Of a stretch of DNA of 64,000 bases, positions 1-9,503 are shown one piece after another. The notes under the pieces were generated by a model that was not told where the DNA came from, searched no databases, and worked only from the letters and a program-made list of their open reading frames with translations. The stretch comes from Perkinsus marinus ATCC 50983 (Eukaryota > Perkinsozoa > Perkinsida > Perkinsidae). The DNA is taken from contig NW_003204277.1 of NCBI RefSeq assembly GCF_000006405.1, positions 143,885-207,884 of the forward strand, in the 5' to 3' direction. Within the stretch, counting starts at the first letter, position 1; the number at the start of each line of letters is the position of its first letter. A program made the translations under genes and the position numbers.

Positions 1-91
1 TGTCACCGTTGTCAGTCTTGCCGGCAATCATCGTAGCGACTCGGGCTGCTTCGATCTCTTCACGAGTCGGCTGGTCATCTGCGGGCATCAT
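1..91 (-). CDS. 5' end of a gene running off the left edge
   Basis: Reading leftward on the minus strand from an ATG at 91, an open frame runs to the window edge and begins MMPADDQPTREEIEAARVAT. It is hydrophilic and acidic with no recognisable domain in about 30 residues. The gene would be transcribed out of the window. No splice site is needed within the visible part. The choice of the first of two adjacent ATGs is arbitrary. I do not recognise the family. Confidence 0.35.
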   Translation of the reverse strand, partial: MMPADDQPTREEIEAARVATMIAGKTDNGD

Positions 92-1199
92 GTGTGAGGA
101 GGAAGAGCTGACAAAGTAAGCTGACAAGGTAAGCTAGCAAAGAGGCGCTCACAGCAGTAGGTTGCGGGCGTGTAGAAGAGACCGACGACCATGTCTCACC
201 GTCAACTGCGTGAGTTGGATTGACGGTCTGCTACGAAGCAGATGATGTCCCAGACACTAGTCACATTGATTCACATGCTCCCCGGAGGGGCATTTGCGAG
301 TGGGTGGTGGGATCCCCTCGCTGGACAAGGGTCCGGTTCAGTCCTGAGACGTTCCCTGGAGAGTCTTGCCCGAGGTGCTCGAGTTGTCATAGAGGAGACA
401 ACGCCGGCGACCTCCTTCGCACGGTGCGAAGCTTCGCGATCCCTTCGATCGCGGGTTGTTCCTCCATGGGTGCACTGCCCATTTGGAGGAACATAACACA
501 ACGCCAAAATAAAACAAAAGGACAATGAGCTGCCCTCCACCGATAACCAACCAACCTTGGTTGCCAAGGTGGTTCCGGAGACTAAGCTGGGTTGGTGGCC
601 TCGAGTGAAGGGGCTTGATTCGGCCAGTGGATTTAGACCTTCTCGTGTCATACAGAGCTGAAAGAAAACAAGTCTCGAGAGGCCGAACTAGCCAAATGGC
701 GTCTCGGGATTGTTATAACTGAGGCGAATCCGAGCGTTTCGTTGGGCGTGCGAAGGATATCAACGTGTGGCACAATTTGTTGTCCCACGAGGATCGGGGA
801 AAAGTAGTTCCCCGATGAGCCAGATCTCGATGGATTTTGACCGGTTGATAGATAGGGCTTAATACGACCTACGGCTGTATTTTTGCCCACTATCAACCTC
901 GCAGTTTATATTCTATTATCGTCCTGGCACATACGCTCAGTAGTATTGAGGAATCTTAGGTTGCCCTTGGCAAGATTCAAAGTAGGTACCTTGCGGCCCG
1001 AGAGCTCAAGCGGATGAGCTGGAGGTTCCATAGCAGATATGGTAGGTTGTCGTTGACTTTACTTTTTTGAAGTTGTTTCCGTAAGGCACGTGGTTCAAAC
1101 GTCACAGTGAGCCGTCCGTGGTAAACCCCAAATATGAGTATGGCACTTATGTATATTTCGATTGTTATGCTGATGAATGGGCCCAGAAGATCAAGAAGG

Positions 1200-1266
1200 A
1201 CTTCCAACTAGGCCTTCGTGACGAAGGGGCGGAGCTCGGCATCCGGGTTCGATTCCCATGCCTGGC
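1200..1266 (+). pseudogene. tRNA-Gly(UCC)-like relic
   Basis: The stretch contains CTTCCAA, which matches a tRNA anticodon loop with anticodon UCC, and then GGGTTCGATTCCC, a perfect RNA polymerase III B box and T loop. It ends in a T run typical of a polymerase III terminator. The acceptor stem does not pair and the T stem keeps only three pairs, so it is not a working tRNA. A similar relic lies near 7690-7756. It may be a tRNA pseudogene or the head of a tRNA-derived SINE. Confidence 0.3.
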
Positions 1267-1420
1267 GTTTTTCTGCAAAAATATGTTTTTTGCACGGAAA
1301 TCTACATGGTCCGGGCGGAACCCTAATTTCGTATTTTTCCTACTATCCCCAGAGCGAGAGCTATCGAATGGTGTATAGCATGTGATCATATCCTCTCTAG
1401 ATCGAGCTGGATAATTTGTT

Positions 1421-1446
1421 CGCACGCACGCACGCACGCACGCACA
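1421..1446 (+). repeat. CGCA microsatellite
   Basis: About six perfect tandem copies of the tetranucleotide CGCA. It sits between unannotated sequence and a run rich in GCTCCGC/GCTTCGC. No function is implied. Confidence 0.9.
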
Positions 1447-2443
1447 AAGTGTTAGTAAAGTGAGAGAATACGCTCCGCTCGCTTCGCTCGCTCCGCAATT
1501 TGAGTAATACCCTGGCTCGCCTTGCGGTTACGTTAGCCCTCGTGGTATATGAATACTAGATGAATACTTAGAATTATCAGTAATTGTATAAGCCGTTCGA
1601 GGATGTGTTGGACCTCGCAGACGGACGAATTGCAGCCGAGGAATTTGTGCTGAACTGTATGATACAGTCTGTATCGCGATATCGAAATGCGATGGCAGTT
1701 GTATAGTTTCTTTTCGAATTCATGGTCATGATTGGATTCTCCCCGCTTCTCGATAGTATATGTTTGTGAAGATGTGTATTTCCTCAGCTACTGTCATCTC
1801 GAGGATGAGCTCCCGGTGGCAGCTCGAAGGGAAGAAAATCGTCATTGATATCATCAGTTTACCAGCGGCAGGGCAATAGCGACGAGAGCAGGGGAGGATT
1901 CCATTTGTTCATTATTACCATTTCTTTCTTCCTTTCAGTTGAGTAGTTCTACCAATTGAGTTAATTGAAGTATCCGATGATCGATCGGTCGGGCGTGCGC
2001 TAGTTAACTCGTTCAAGCACGAAACTGTTAGATTCCCATCCCATGTGAAGTCAACAGATTGACCGAAAATGTGTCATAAATCGTATAAGGATGATGACTC
2101 GTCGATATGTGTATCTTTCAGCATAATTCTCAGTCTTTCTTGAATTGCCTGTACCTGTAACTCTACGAATACGTCTTAGTATCTCTACAGTTGATTCGTC
2201 TGTGTTCTCTGTGTTCGGTCCGGTTTCCCGTACCAAGAGTACCCGATGTTAGTGATACTCCTTGAATAAGGAACAACGTAAGAGTTCATAATCATCACCA
2301 TCAGGAACTACATCGAAACACTCAATGCACCTCGGTCCGTTCATAATTCTGATGACGAGCAACTTATCTGTGATACACAAAGTAGAGGTTTCGGGACCCA
2401 TGGTTCTACTTGGTGGGTAATAAAGAATGCGCGAATAATAGTA

Positions 2444-2480
2444 GTGCGCGAATTTCGCGCACCCCATGAGCGGTTCATGG
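2444..2480. repeat. Two adjoining palindromes
   Basis: Positions 2444-2462 form a perfect inverted repeat with 9-bp arms (GTGCGCGAA and its complement) around one base. It is followed directly by CCATGA and TCATGG arms around five bases. The string GCGCGAAT recurs three times within 60 bp. It could be a dyad protein-binding site or a cruciform-prone site. No gene lies within several hundred bases, so a promoter role is only a guess. Confidence 0.6.
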
Positions 2481-4323
2481 TGTGCGCGAATGAGCGTTTC
2501 ATTTTGCGAGCGTTGTGAACGGCGGGAAACTTTACCGGGGAAAGCGAACCGAACCATTCTTCGTGCATTTCTTTTTCATCAGCGCACCTTTGTGCCAGTG
2601 GCTAGACCATTGTGCCACATTGTTTCCTTGTCCCCAATTTTCGGTCTGAACACAATTGTTCCTGCGTGCTAAGGTGCTGCGAAAGCTAGAGCTAGTAGTA
2701 GCTCATACGTAGTTCGTAATCATAGTTATAACGATACGTATTCTGATACGTTCTGCTCCCTTGTACGTTCGCTCTCGTGCAAGGCTATCTCTGCTCACTT
2801 GTCGTGTATTGAGTTCTATTATTAGGAGGTTACTATCCCTATAGCCAGTATCGATAGACGCTCTCATTTTGCGGGCGTGAGTGAGTTTCACGTATCCTTG
2901 TCCCAACCTCGGCACCTATGAGTTTCCTACTAACCAGAGAGTGACTAATCGGTTATCGTTTAATATTGATTTACTGAGGTAGAATATGGTCTGAATGAAT
3001 ACAAGAACTGTATGAAAAGAGCTGCTTTTTCTTTCTTCAGTTCTTCATTTGCTTGTGCTCGTTAAGAGCAAGCTTCCTTAACCATATTAGACCGAGACAC
3101 CCGGTGACCTGTCACTATTGATGATTGATAATAGAAGTAAACAAGTATTCAATAGGGAAACTGAAATTGAGCCTATCAATGTCAATCAATATAATGGCTC
3201 AGGGAAAAACACCATCAATTGCGGGGCACGCACGTACACAAGACTACACGCACGAACAAGGTAGGACTGGGCTCGTCAATCCTCAATACACCCAGCGTCT
3301 GACTCGCGCGCATAGAATCGCTAGGGCCGACTAGGCAGGCCATATCTAAGAACGGCTCAAGTCAAAGCGAGTGGTTAACAATACACATTCAGTATTTCTT
3401 CACTTCCGACATGACGATATCTCTTATGTGGGTCATTATTATGTCCGATTTCCTCGGAACCAGCGTTCGTCACGACTTACGCGGGCTTGGCTCACCTTCT
3501 TCGACATGCAACTGGTGTAAAGTCTGCATCGGTGGGTCCTTTGTACCAGGCTTGGTTCTACCTTGCACGGGCACAGTAGCGTACTGCAATCTTGACACGG
3601 ATAAACTTTGCGAAAGATGCTGTCCTTGAATTTAAGATTATCGTTTACTATTTCTGTCATTCCGTTCTACAGCACAGTGCTGTATGACAACCGAGTTACT
3701 CGGTTATCGTTAACTATTGCTAAATGTCGGGTCTTTTTTCAAATCTGCGATGGCATTGGTCGTTTCAGTTCTGACATTCTCACCTTAAGTTACTTGTGTT
3801 GTGTTATCTATGTAGTAACGGGAGACTCTCCCGGGGAGAGCCATCACATATGTTATCAGCTGAGAACATCGAATAGTATTCGATGTTGTATTCGACGAAT
3901 ACAACGCATGCTCAAGCTCTACAGATCGGAAACTCAACATGAATACATAGACTTCTTCAGAAATCGAGATTTGCCATTTCTTTGCTGTTTGCATCACCGA
4001 CCGGGTCGGTTCGACCCGTATTCCTGCATTTCGAACATCTTCAAAATAACAACCCTAATGTGAACAGACCCTTCACTTCGAATATCTAGTCCCTCTATAT
4101 GTTACGTCCCTGGTATAACAACTCCCACTCTGAAACTTCCAACACAACGATTGCGCTGGTAAGTATAATAGAAAGAATAAATACACCGTGACTGACTACA
4201 CTGATTAGTAGAAAGTAATCACTGACGAGACTACCGAAACTGCTATCTTGACACACGATGCCCACAAATGCCATTTCATCTCGACAATGTTATTAAAGTG
4301 TGGATGAAATCACGCTTCAGAGT
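2481..4323. other. Stretch without a supported gene
   Basis: Several ORFs of 70-150 codons appear but none shows a family signature, and stops interrupt all frames. Apart from the overlapping palindromes at 3865-3905 I see nothing to annotate. The right part is the 3' flank of the minus-strand SerC gene. Confidence 0.5.
3865..3905. repeat. Two overlapping perfect palindromes
   Basis: Positions 3865-3887 are a perfect inverted repeat with 11-bp arms (AACATCGAATA) around one G. Positions 3885-3905 are a second one with 10-bp arms (GTTGTATTCG) around one A. They share the bases GTT, so only one hairpin or cruciform could form fully at a time. Both contain the core TATTCG. The function is unknown. 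Confidence 0.85.
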
Positions 4324-5557
4324 TTACTTGTTCTCGTTATAGAACTTGTGCATGAACTCAACCAGACGCTGTACACCTTCCAAAGGCATACCATTGTACA
4401 GACTGGCTCGCAGACCGCCAACACTCCTATGTCCGGCCAAAGTCACCAGACCGACTTCCTTAGCCTCAGCGAGGAACTTCTTCTTCAAGTCATCATCGTT
4501 ATCCTTGATTACGAAGGGAACGTTCATACGGGAGCGGACGTTCTCAGCAACAGGCGCATTGTAGAAACCGTTACTCTCCTCAATGGCTCCATAAAGAAGA
4601 CCCGACTTCTTCTCAGCGAGATCATCCCAGTGCTTTAGCCCACCGTGAGCCTTTGTGTACTTGAGATACAAACCAGTCATGTAGATAGCGTAGCATGCAG
4701 GGGTGTTATACATCGAGCCGGCCTTAGCCATGGTAGCCCAGTTCATATAGGTGGGAGTGATGGGCATCTCGTTACTCAAGTACTTCTCATCGACAATGAC
4801 CACTGTAACACCAGCTGGGCCGAGGTTCTTCTGAGCACCAGCGTAGACAACCGCGAACTTAGAAAAGTCGATGGGCCTCGACATGAAGTTGCTACTCATA
4901 TCACAGACTAGCGGCTTGTCACCAACTTCAGGAACGTAGTCAAACTCCACACCATTGACAGTCTCGTTCATGCAGTAGTATACATAACTAGCATCGGAAC
5001 TGAGCTTATCCTTATACTCGGACATACGGGGGACATGAGTGAACTTCTCGGGCTTAGTGTTAACAACAACATTCACATCACCGTACTTAGCAGCTTCCTT
5101 AGCGGCCTTCTCACTCCATTGACCGGTCACCTGAGAAAAGAGACATGTCCAGAAAACACCCTAGTGAGGATTCTGCAACTTACGATGTAGTCGGCCTTCT
5201 TGCCTTCACCCATCATATTCATGGGAATGCCAGCAAACTGCAACGTAGCGCCGCCTTGGTAGAAAATGACCTTGAAGTTATCAGGGATGTGAAGAATTTC
5301 ACGAAGGTCAGCTTCGGCGGCCTCGATGATAGAAGTGTATTCCTTTCCGCGATGGCTCATCTCCATAACGGACATACCACACCCGTGCCAATTCAGCATC
5401 TCCTCTTGAGCTTGCTCGAGAACCTAAACAACCAACTAATCGTCTTAGAGAGAGTAAACCTTATGAAAAATTAACTTACCTCAACAGGGAAACAACAAGG
5501 ACCTGCACTGAAGTTGTACACACGGTCGTACTTCTGGGGGAACTGCACTGAGGGCAT
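4324..5557 (-). CDS. serC: Phosphoserine aminotransferase (three exons)
   Basis: The product transaminates 3-phosphohydroxypyruvate with glutamate to give phosphoserine in serine synthesis, using pyridoxal phosphate. Exons on the minus strand are 5557-5480, 5423-5184 and 5130-4324, with GT-AG introns of 56 and 53 nt. The sum is 1125 nt, 374 residues, close to the usual 360-370. Exon 1 gives the family start ([13 protein letters not shown]). GGATLQF at residues 83-89 is the phosphate-binding segment. [11 protein letters not shown] precedes [11 protein letters not shown], whose lysine (about 207) is the cofactor-binding residue. [13 protein letters not shown] near the end is also typical. The ATG at 5557 is the first in frame and puts the start where the family begins. 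The gene is divergent from ALYREF across a 1.2-kb gap containing a repeat cluster. No defect is visible. It may serve one-carbon and amino-acid metabolism in the cytosol; no targeting extension is seen. Confidence 0.95.
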
Positions 5558-6029
5558 TCTTAACAATGAAAACACGAAAAAACTTTAGGCCACATCCGAG
5601 ACTTTTCCTTCAACTTTCTCATCCATCATTGAATCGATATTAGCTCCCTTAAGATTTATCAACGAATTACCATCTCGGCGAGTAGCATCTTCACAGCCTA
5701 GCCTAACACAGCATCACTAGCGCCATTTCAGCTAAGATAGCAGAAGCCACATGTACTCGTCAAATTGTTCCCTCTTGTTGATAATTGTCAGGAGTGTATA
5801 TCATACCACACTTCGCTGAATAATATGTTAAAACGATCATATGACAGTAATAAAGATAAATGTTTCAGTATGACGAACGGGAACATACACGAGATGATGA
5901 GCTTGTGTCGGGCGATGCGGAGATTTGGTACGGCTAAGAACGAGAGTTTCTGATCAAAACGATGTGCGTGCGTGCTGGTTTTTTCCTTGAGGCGCCGAGA
6001 AATGTCGTTACGCCTTGAAACTTCTGCGG
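5558..6029. other. SerC upstream region
   Basis: This is the left half of the divergent SerC/ALYREF gap. It contains one TCATACCACACTT string at 5801-5813, a relative of the intron core motif described in the findings. No gene is supported. Confidence 0.5.
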
Positions 6030-6450
6030 GGTGTTCAGAGAATTCCGCCGGAATCCATTCCAGAAAGTATTCTTAGAATCGATTCTTAGAATCGATTCCT
6101 GGATCGTGTTCAGAGGATTCCATTCCCAAATATTCCGGAATGTATTCTGGAATCGATTCCGAAACGCGTTCAACGAATCGCGCTCTCAGAATGAGTTCTC
6201 AGAATCTATCTGTTGATTTGTTATCGAACGTGGTGGCCTCCCGCGCGCCACAAAATTCTCGGAAAGGAATTTTTGCATTCTGAGATTTCGCTTTCTGGAA
6301 CGTGTTTCAGAATGCATTCTAAAGTTTTCTGAACACGTTCGGAATCTATTCTGGAACGCTTTCCAGAATGTGTTTGGGGGGCTGTTCTCTGAACGCGATT
6401 TTGGTGTTTTGCATTCTGGAATGTGTTCTGAGTTTCGGAATGGGTTCTCT
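6030..6450. promoter_or_regulatory. Repeat cluster rich in TTCNNGAA
   Basis: The region is a degenerate array of short units built on ATTCTGGAAT, ATTCCAGAA and GAATCGATTC. I count seven exact TTCNNGAA octamers at 6058, 6133, 6145, 6293, 6349, 6361 and 6414. In random sequence less than one would be expected in 400 bp. TTCNNGAA is the core arrangement of heat-shock factor sites. The cluster lies between the divergent SerC and ALYREF genes, so it could act on either. Equally it may be an expanded satellite-like repeat with no role. Both strands are open in places because of the repeat. Confidence 0.55.
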
Positions 6451-6764
6451 GAACACCCCGCTGATTTCATCAAACGGTTCTAAGCGCACTTCTCATGCAG
6501 GGTAGGAGGATACTGAACATTTTTATATCAAAAACGTTTGTTTATGTGGAGTTTACCTAACACGCTGCCGTTGGTCGAATCCGGTGTGACCAGAAGGGGG
6601 AAATCTTGGGGGAGTTCTTGGCGTTGGTTTCTGAACACTTCTGTGGGAATTCCAACAACGTAGTGAGGAACCTCCTAGGGACCGCAAATATACCTCAGGA
6701 ATGATGGAGTGAATCTTCTCGGGCCAATCAGTTGGTTGCAACCTCGAAGAGCCTCTCTCTTGCT

Positions 6765-7373
6765 ATGTCCACGGTTGATAAGCTGTCAATGTCCCTTGAC
6801 GACATCGTTAAGTAAGAACCCTTACAGCTATCCCAAATCTTCGAAGACGTTCTCAGGTCGTCGAGTCATCCACGTACACCTTCAACCGGCCAGCGGCGTA
6901 GTGGTGGAAAGGGGAGGAGTAGCGGTCGCAGCTACAGGTCCCAGCCTTATGAAGCTGCCAAGCCTCCACCAGAGAGCGCCGAATCGGCTGAGAGGTTTGC
7001 CCGTGCTATGGGGGTCCGACCTGGTAAAGGGTCTTTCAACACGAGAAGGTCCTTTGGTGGGAAGGGGAAGGGTTACACTAGGGAGAGCTCAGGGAGCTGT
7101 ACTATAAAAATTACTAACATACCCGAGGACCTCACCTGGAGGGACGTAAAGCAATCGTTTGGAGCCGTGGGACCGGTGGAGTTTTGCAACGTTGAGGAGA
7201 GCCGGAGGGGTGGCAACCAGGCTATTGTAACGTTCAGAGGTAGTAAGAAATGTGGGCCAAATTCGGACATGTTTTGTATCTTGTTATCAGATGCTCAGGA
7301 TGCCCAAACAGCCATCGACAACTACGATGGTGGTGAGATGAACGGGCGTAAAATAAGAGCGTTTTTCGTATAA
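6765..7373 (+). CDS. ALYREF: ALYREF-like mRNA export adaptor (three exons)
   Basis: Aly/REF proteins bind spliced mRNA in the nucleus and hand it to the export receptor as part of the TREX complex. Exons are 6765-6811, 6857-7239 and 7291-7373, with introns of 45 and 51 nt; the sum is 513 nt, 170 residues. The first exon gives LSMSLDDIVK, the conserved N-terminal REF motif that binds the UAP56 helicase. A basic Arg/Gly-rich linker follows, then one RRM from about residue 96 to the end, with RNP2-like TIKITNIP and the family ending DNYDGGEMNGRKIRAFFV. Removing the second intron joins VTFR to DAQDAQTAI and restores family spacing. That intron is 51 nt without stops, so its retention would keep the frame and add 17 residues inside the RRM. 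The protein is shorter than animal homologues because it lacks the C-terminal Arg-rich tail and second REF motif. Confidence 0.9.
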
Positions 7374-8032
7374 GTGACGAAGTATCCTATTGGTTTTGGA
7401 GTTAATCTGTTGCTGCTGATTATGACGATCATTTACTCGACTGGTACCTGCATCGTCTCGTATCAGCTGAGCGTTCGCTGGTTAGATTCGTGGTCATTGT
7501 TGTGTTGGTTCAGTGATCAATCGGAATCTTTGAGGGCTTTGGTTTATTTCGTTGGTAGATGAGGGTATCCGATGGTCAGCAAGGGTCAACGACAGGTCTT
7601 CGTACCCAGGCCTTCACTCAGGATTCACAGCCTAGTCAACCTTGATGACCATCTGGATGTGAAGTAGTAGATGAGAGTCATTCGGTTAGTGCAGCTGGAT
7701 GAGTTCATTGGTTTCCAACCTGAGGATGCGGGTTCGATTCCTATGGCGGGCACACGCGTCATTTTCTGCCATTACATGTGAGATCTATTGAGTGCCCTGG
7801 TTGATGGCATTGGGCATTTGAGGACTTGCCCTACGACCACATCCCCATACATCTGGGGGAAGAGACCCTCTTCGAGTAGGATAACTGAGAACTCCAGGGA
7901 CGGGTCTTTCATGGCTCCGTAACCGTCAGCGGCCATTGATGTCTCCTTCTTTTAATCGACTTATGACACCCGCTTATTTATATATAAGGTTTGTGGAACG
8001 CATACCGCCTGAGTTCATTCGAGACATGCTCA
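7374..8032. other. Gap with a tRNA-like relic
   Basis: There is no supported gene. The right end, from about 7830, is partly similar to the sequence upstream of the secreted-protein gene at 8763 (shared CTCCAGGGACGG), which fits a local duplication. Confidence 0.5.
7690..7756 (+). pseudogene. tRNA-Gly(UCC)-like relic
   Basis: It shows a good A box (TAGTGCAGCTGG), the loop TTTCCAA with anticodon UCC, and a B box GGTTCGATTCC at tRNA-like spacing. The acceptor and D stems do not pair, so this is a degenerate tRNA or a tRNA-derived element. It resembles the relic at 1200-1266. Confidence 0.35.
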
Positions 8033-8296
8033 ATGTTCGTCCTCAATATTCTGCTTCCTATCTCCATCTCGGCTCTCGTCGTGTTGTGTAGTTGCTACAA
8101 CCAAGTAGATCTGCTACCTGAAACCTCTAGCCACCGAGTTGTGGCAGGGCGCGTGTCGACCCTCGAGGGTTATCTGGGCACTGCGGAGGATGACTCATTC
8201 ATTGTTTGTGTAGCATATTATCGTCCGTATATCCCTGCCCATATATTACCACCACCTCATACATCATTTTCCACATTGCAAACACAATCAGTATGA
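8033..8296 (+). CDS. Short secreted-protein relative sharing a signal peptide
   Basis: The ATG at 8033 opens an 87-residue frame starting MFVLNILLPISISALVV, a clear signal peptide. The first 50 nt are nearly the same as the start of the gene at 8763 (MSFLNILLHIFVSALVG), and the upstream sequence is similar too. After the signal peptide the two proteins are unrelated. This may be a decayed tandem copy, or a small separate secreted protein whose signal exon was duplicated. I lean to a pseudogene or very young gene. Confidence 0.4.
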   Translation: MFVLNILLPISISALVVLCSCYNQVDLLPETSSHRVVAGRVSTLEGYLGTAEDDSFIVCVAYYRPYIPAHILPPPHTSFSTLQTQSV

Positions 8297-8674
8297 ACTG
8301 AGCAACACCAATAGAGTTATGACACTTGAGCCATATATCGAACGAAAGCCATCTACAACATTCCACGGTGAAGTGTTGGAGTCTCCGACATGAGATAGAT
8401 GCTCTAAGTAAATGAAGCATGGCCAACCAAAGACACCAGTTCGATACAAAAATCAAAAATTTATTACACCAAAGCGTGAGTTCGCATATACCATGGAACA
8501 CGACATGCCCATGCATTACTGTATTACTAATAGGCGAAGATCTCAGAACCCGACTCATCGAATCAATCTCCTACTCCCCGTGAAACTGCTCTGACGATAC
8601 TCTTGTGCGCGCCACACAAACGCATGAATACGTGAATGCAAGATCGCATGAACACTGGTGTCATCTCCAGGGAC

Positions 8675-8714
8675 GGACTCACGAATGAGTCCGATGAGAA
8701 TGGACTTGAGTTCT
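8675..8714. repeat. Alternative hairpins upstream of secreted-protein gene
   Basis: GGACTCA at 8675 pairs perfectly with TGAGTCC at 8686-8692 around CGAA. The same AGTCC can instead pair with a downstream GGACT. This gives two mutually exclusive stems about 70 bp before the start codon of the gene at 8763. A role is not shown. Confidence 0.45.
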
Positions 8715-8762
8715 TAAGGGAGTCTTGATGCACAACGCTCAAATTTATTTAAGACATGTTCA

Positions 8763-9503
8763 ATGTCCTTCCTCAATATTCTACTTCATATCTTCGTCTC
8801 GGCTCTCGTCGGTGCCTCCAATAATGCTCATGTTAGTCCGCAAGTCCAGAACCGCGTAGGCATCCCTCCCGGTATGAAAATTGTGAGGGAGACACCTGCC
8901 GATTGTTTACGACCTGATGGAACGACATGGTTTCCATATTGTTTGTACGTTATGAAAGGTAATGATCAAGAAAGTGCTGGGTGCCTCATCGGTTCCTGGT
9001 CGCACTTTTTTCCAAAACATTTGGCTACCATGGAGCTCGGAGTGTACTACGTGAATAGAACGCCCTCGGATGTCGGTGTTCAAGCAGGTGGCGGCTATAC
9101 TACGGCCATGCCACATTTGCGTTACGGAGGAAAGGTAGATGCGACTTTTTCGGTTCCAACATATTCGAAGTCTGGTGGAAAACCTCAACAAGGAGGTATG
9201 GTGCTAAATTTTCCTACATCCCTGGGTATTCAAGTGGCTGTCCCCGGTGTGGGCTCGGTGAAGGCACACGGCAATGGTACTGCTGTTGCCTTCGTGAGTA
9301 CGACGGGTGGGAGTCATTATATCCACTCAGTGACCGTTACTACTGGGATTTCTCCCCCTCTCAATGCCACGATCACCCACGTCGTTTCCATACGTCAAGT
9401 TGGTCATGACCGTTGGAACTTTTCTGGTTACTTCGATCTAGATATCAATTGGGGTGGAGCGCAAAATATCACGAGAAGGGTGTGGGAGTTCCAGCCAAAC
9501 TAA
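8763..9503 (+). CDS. Predicted secreted protein, unknown family
   Basis: This is a single uninterrupted frame of 246 residues from the ATG at 8763. Residues 1-18 (MSFLNILLHIFVSALVGA) form a signal peptide. The mature part is neutral and rich in Gly, Thr and Val, with few Cys, several N-glycosylation sequons (VNRT, HGNGT, LNAT, NFS, QNIT) and alternating hydrophobic stretches that suggest a beta-rich fold. I recognise no family. The N-terminal region is duplicated in the ORF at 8033. An extracellular or surface role in a parasite is plausible but is inference. No introns are needed, unlike the neighbouring housekeeping genes. Confidence 0.75.
   Translation: MSFLNILLHIFVSALVGASNNAHVSPQVQNRVGIPPGMKIVRETPADCLRPDGTTWFPYCLYVMKGNDQESAGCLIGSWSHFFPKHLATMELGVYYVNRTPSDVGVQAGGGYTTAMPHLRYGGKVDATFSVPTYSKSGGKPQQGGMVLNFPTSLGIQVAVPGVGSVKAHGNGTAVAFVSTTGGSHYIHSVTVTTGISPPLNATITHVVSIRQVGHDRWNFSGYFDLDINWGGAQNITRRVWEFQPN

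Larger units (their letters stand above)
92..2443. other. Stretch without a supported gene
   Basis: ORFs of 60-126 codons occur on both strands, but they overlap one another and lack family features or convincing splice sites. The 240-660 part is more GC-rich than the rest and is open on both strands. A CACG microsatellite and a tRNA-like relic lie inside and are listed separately. I see no other structure. Confidence 0.5.

Noticed and set aside
220-651. Overlapping ORFs of 70-126 codons on both strands
   Set aside because: They share the same GC-rich stretch, have no family motifs and no consistent reading direction.
1200-1266. Functional tRNA-Gly
   Set aside because: The acceptor stem does not pair and the T stem keeps only three pairs.
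8675-8714. Hammerhead ribozyme, because of CCGATGAG beside a stem
   Set aside because: The invariant CTGATGA and GAAA cores are not both present, and the stems do not have the required layout.
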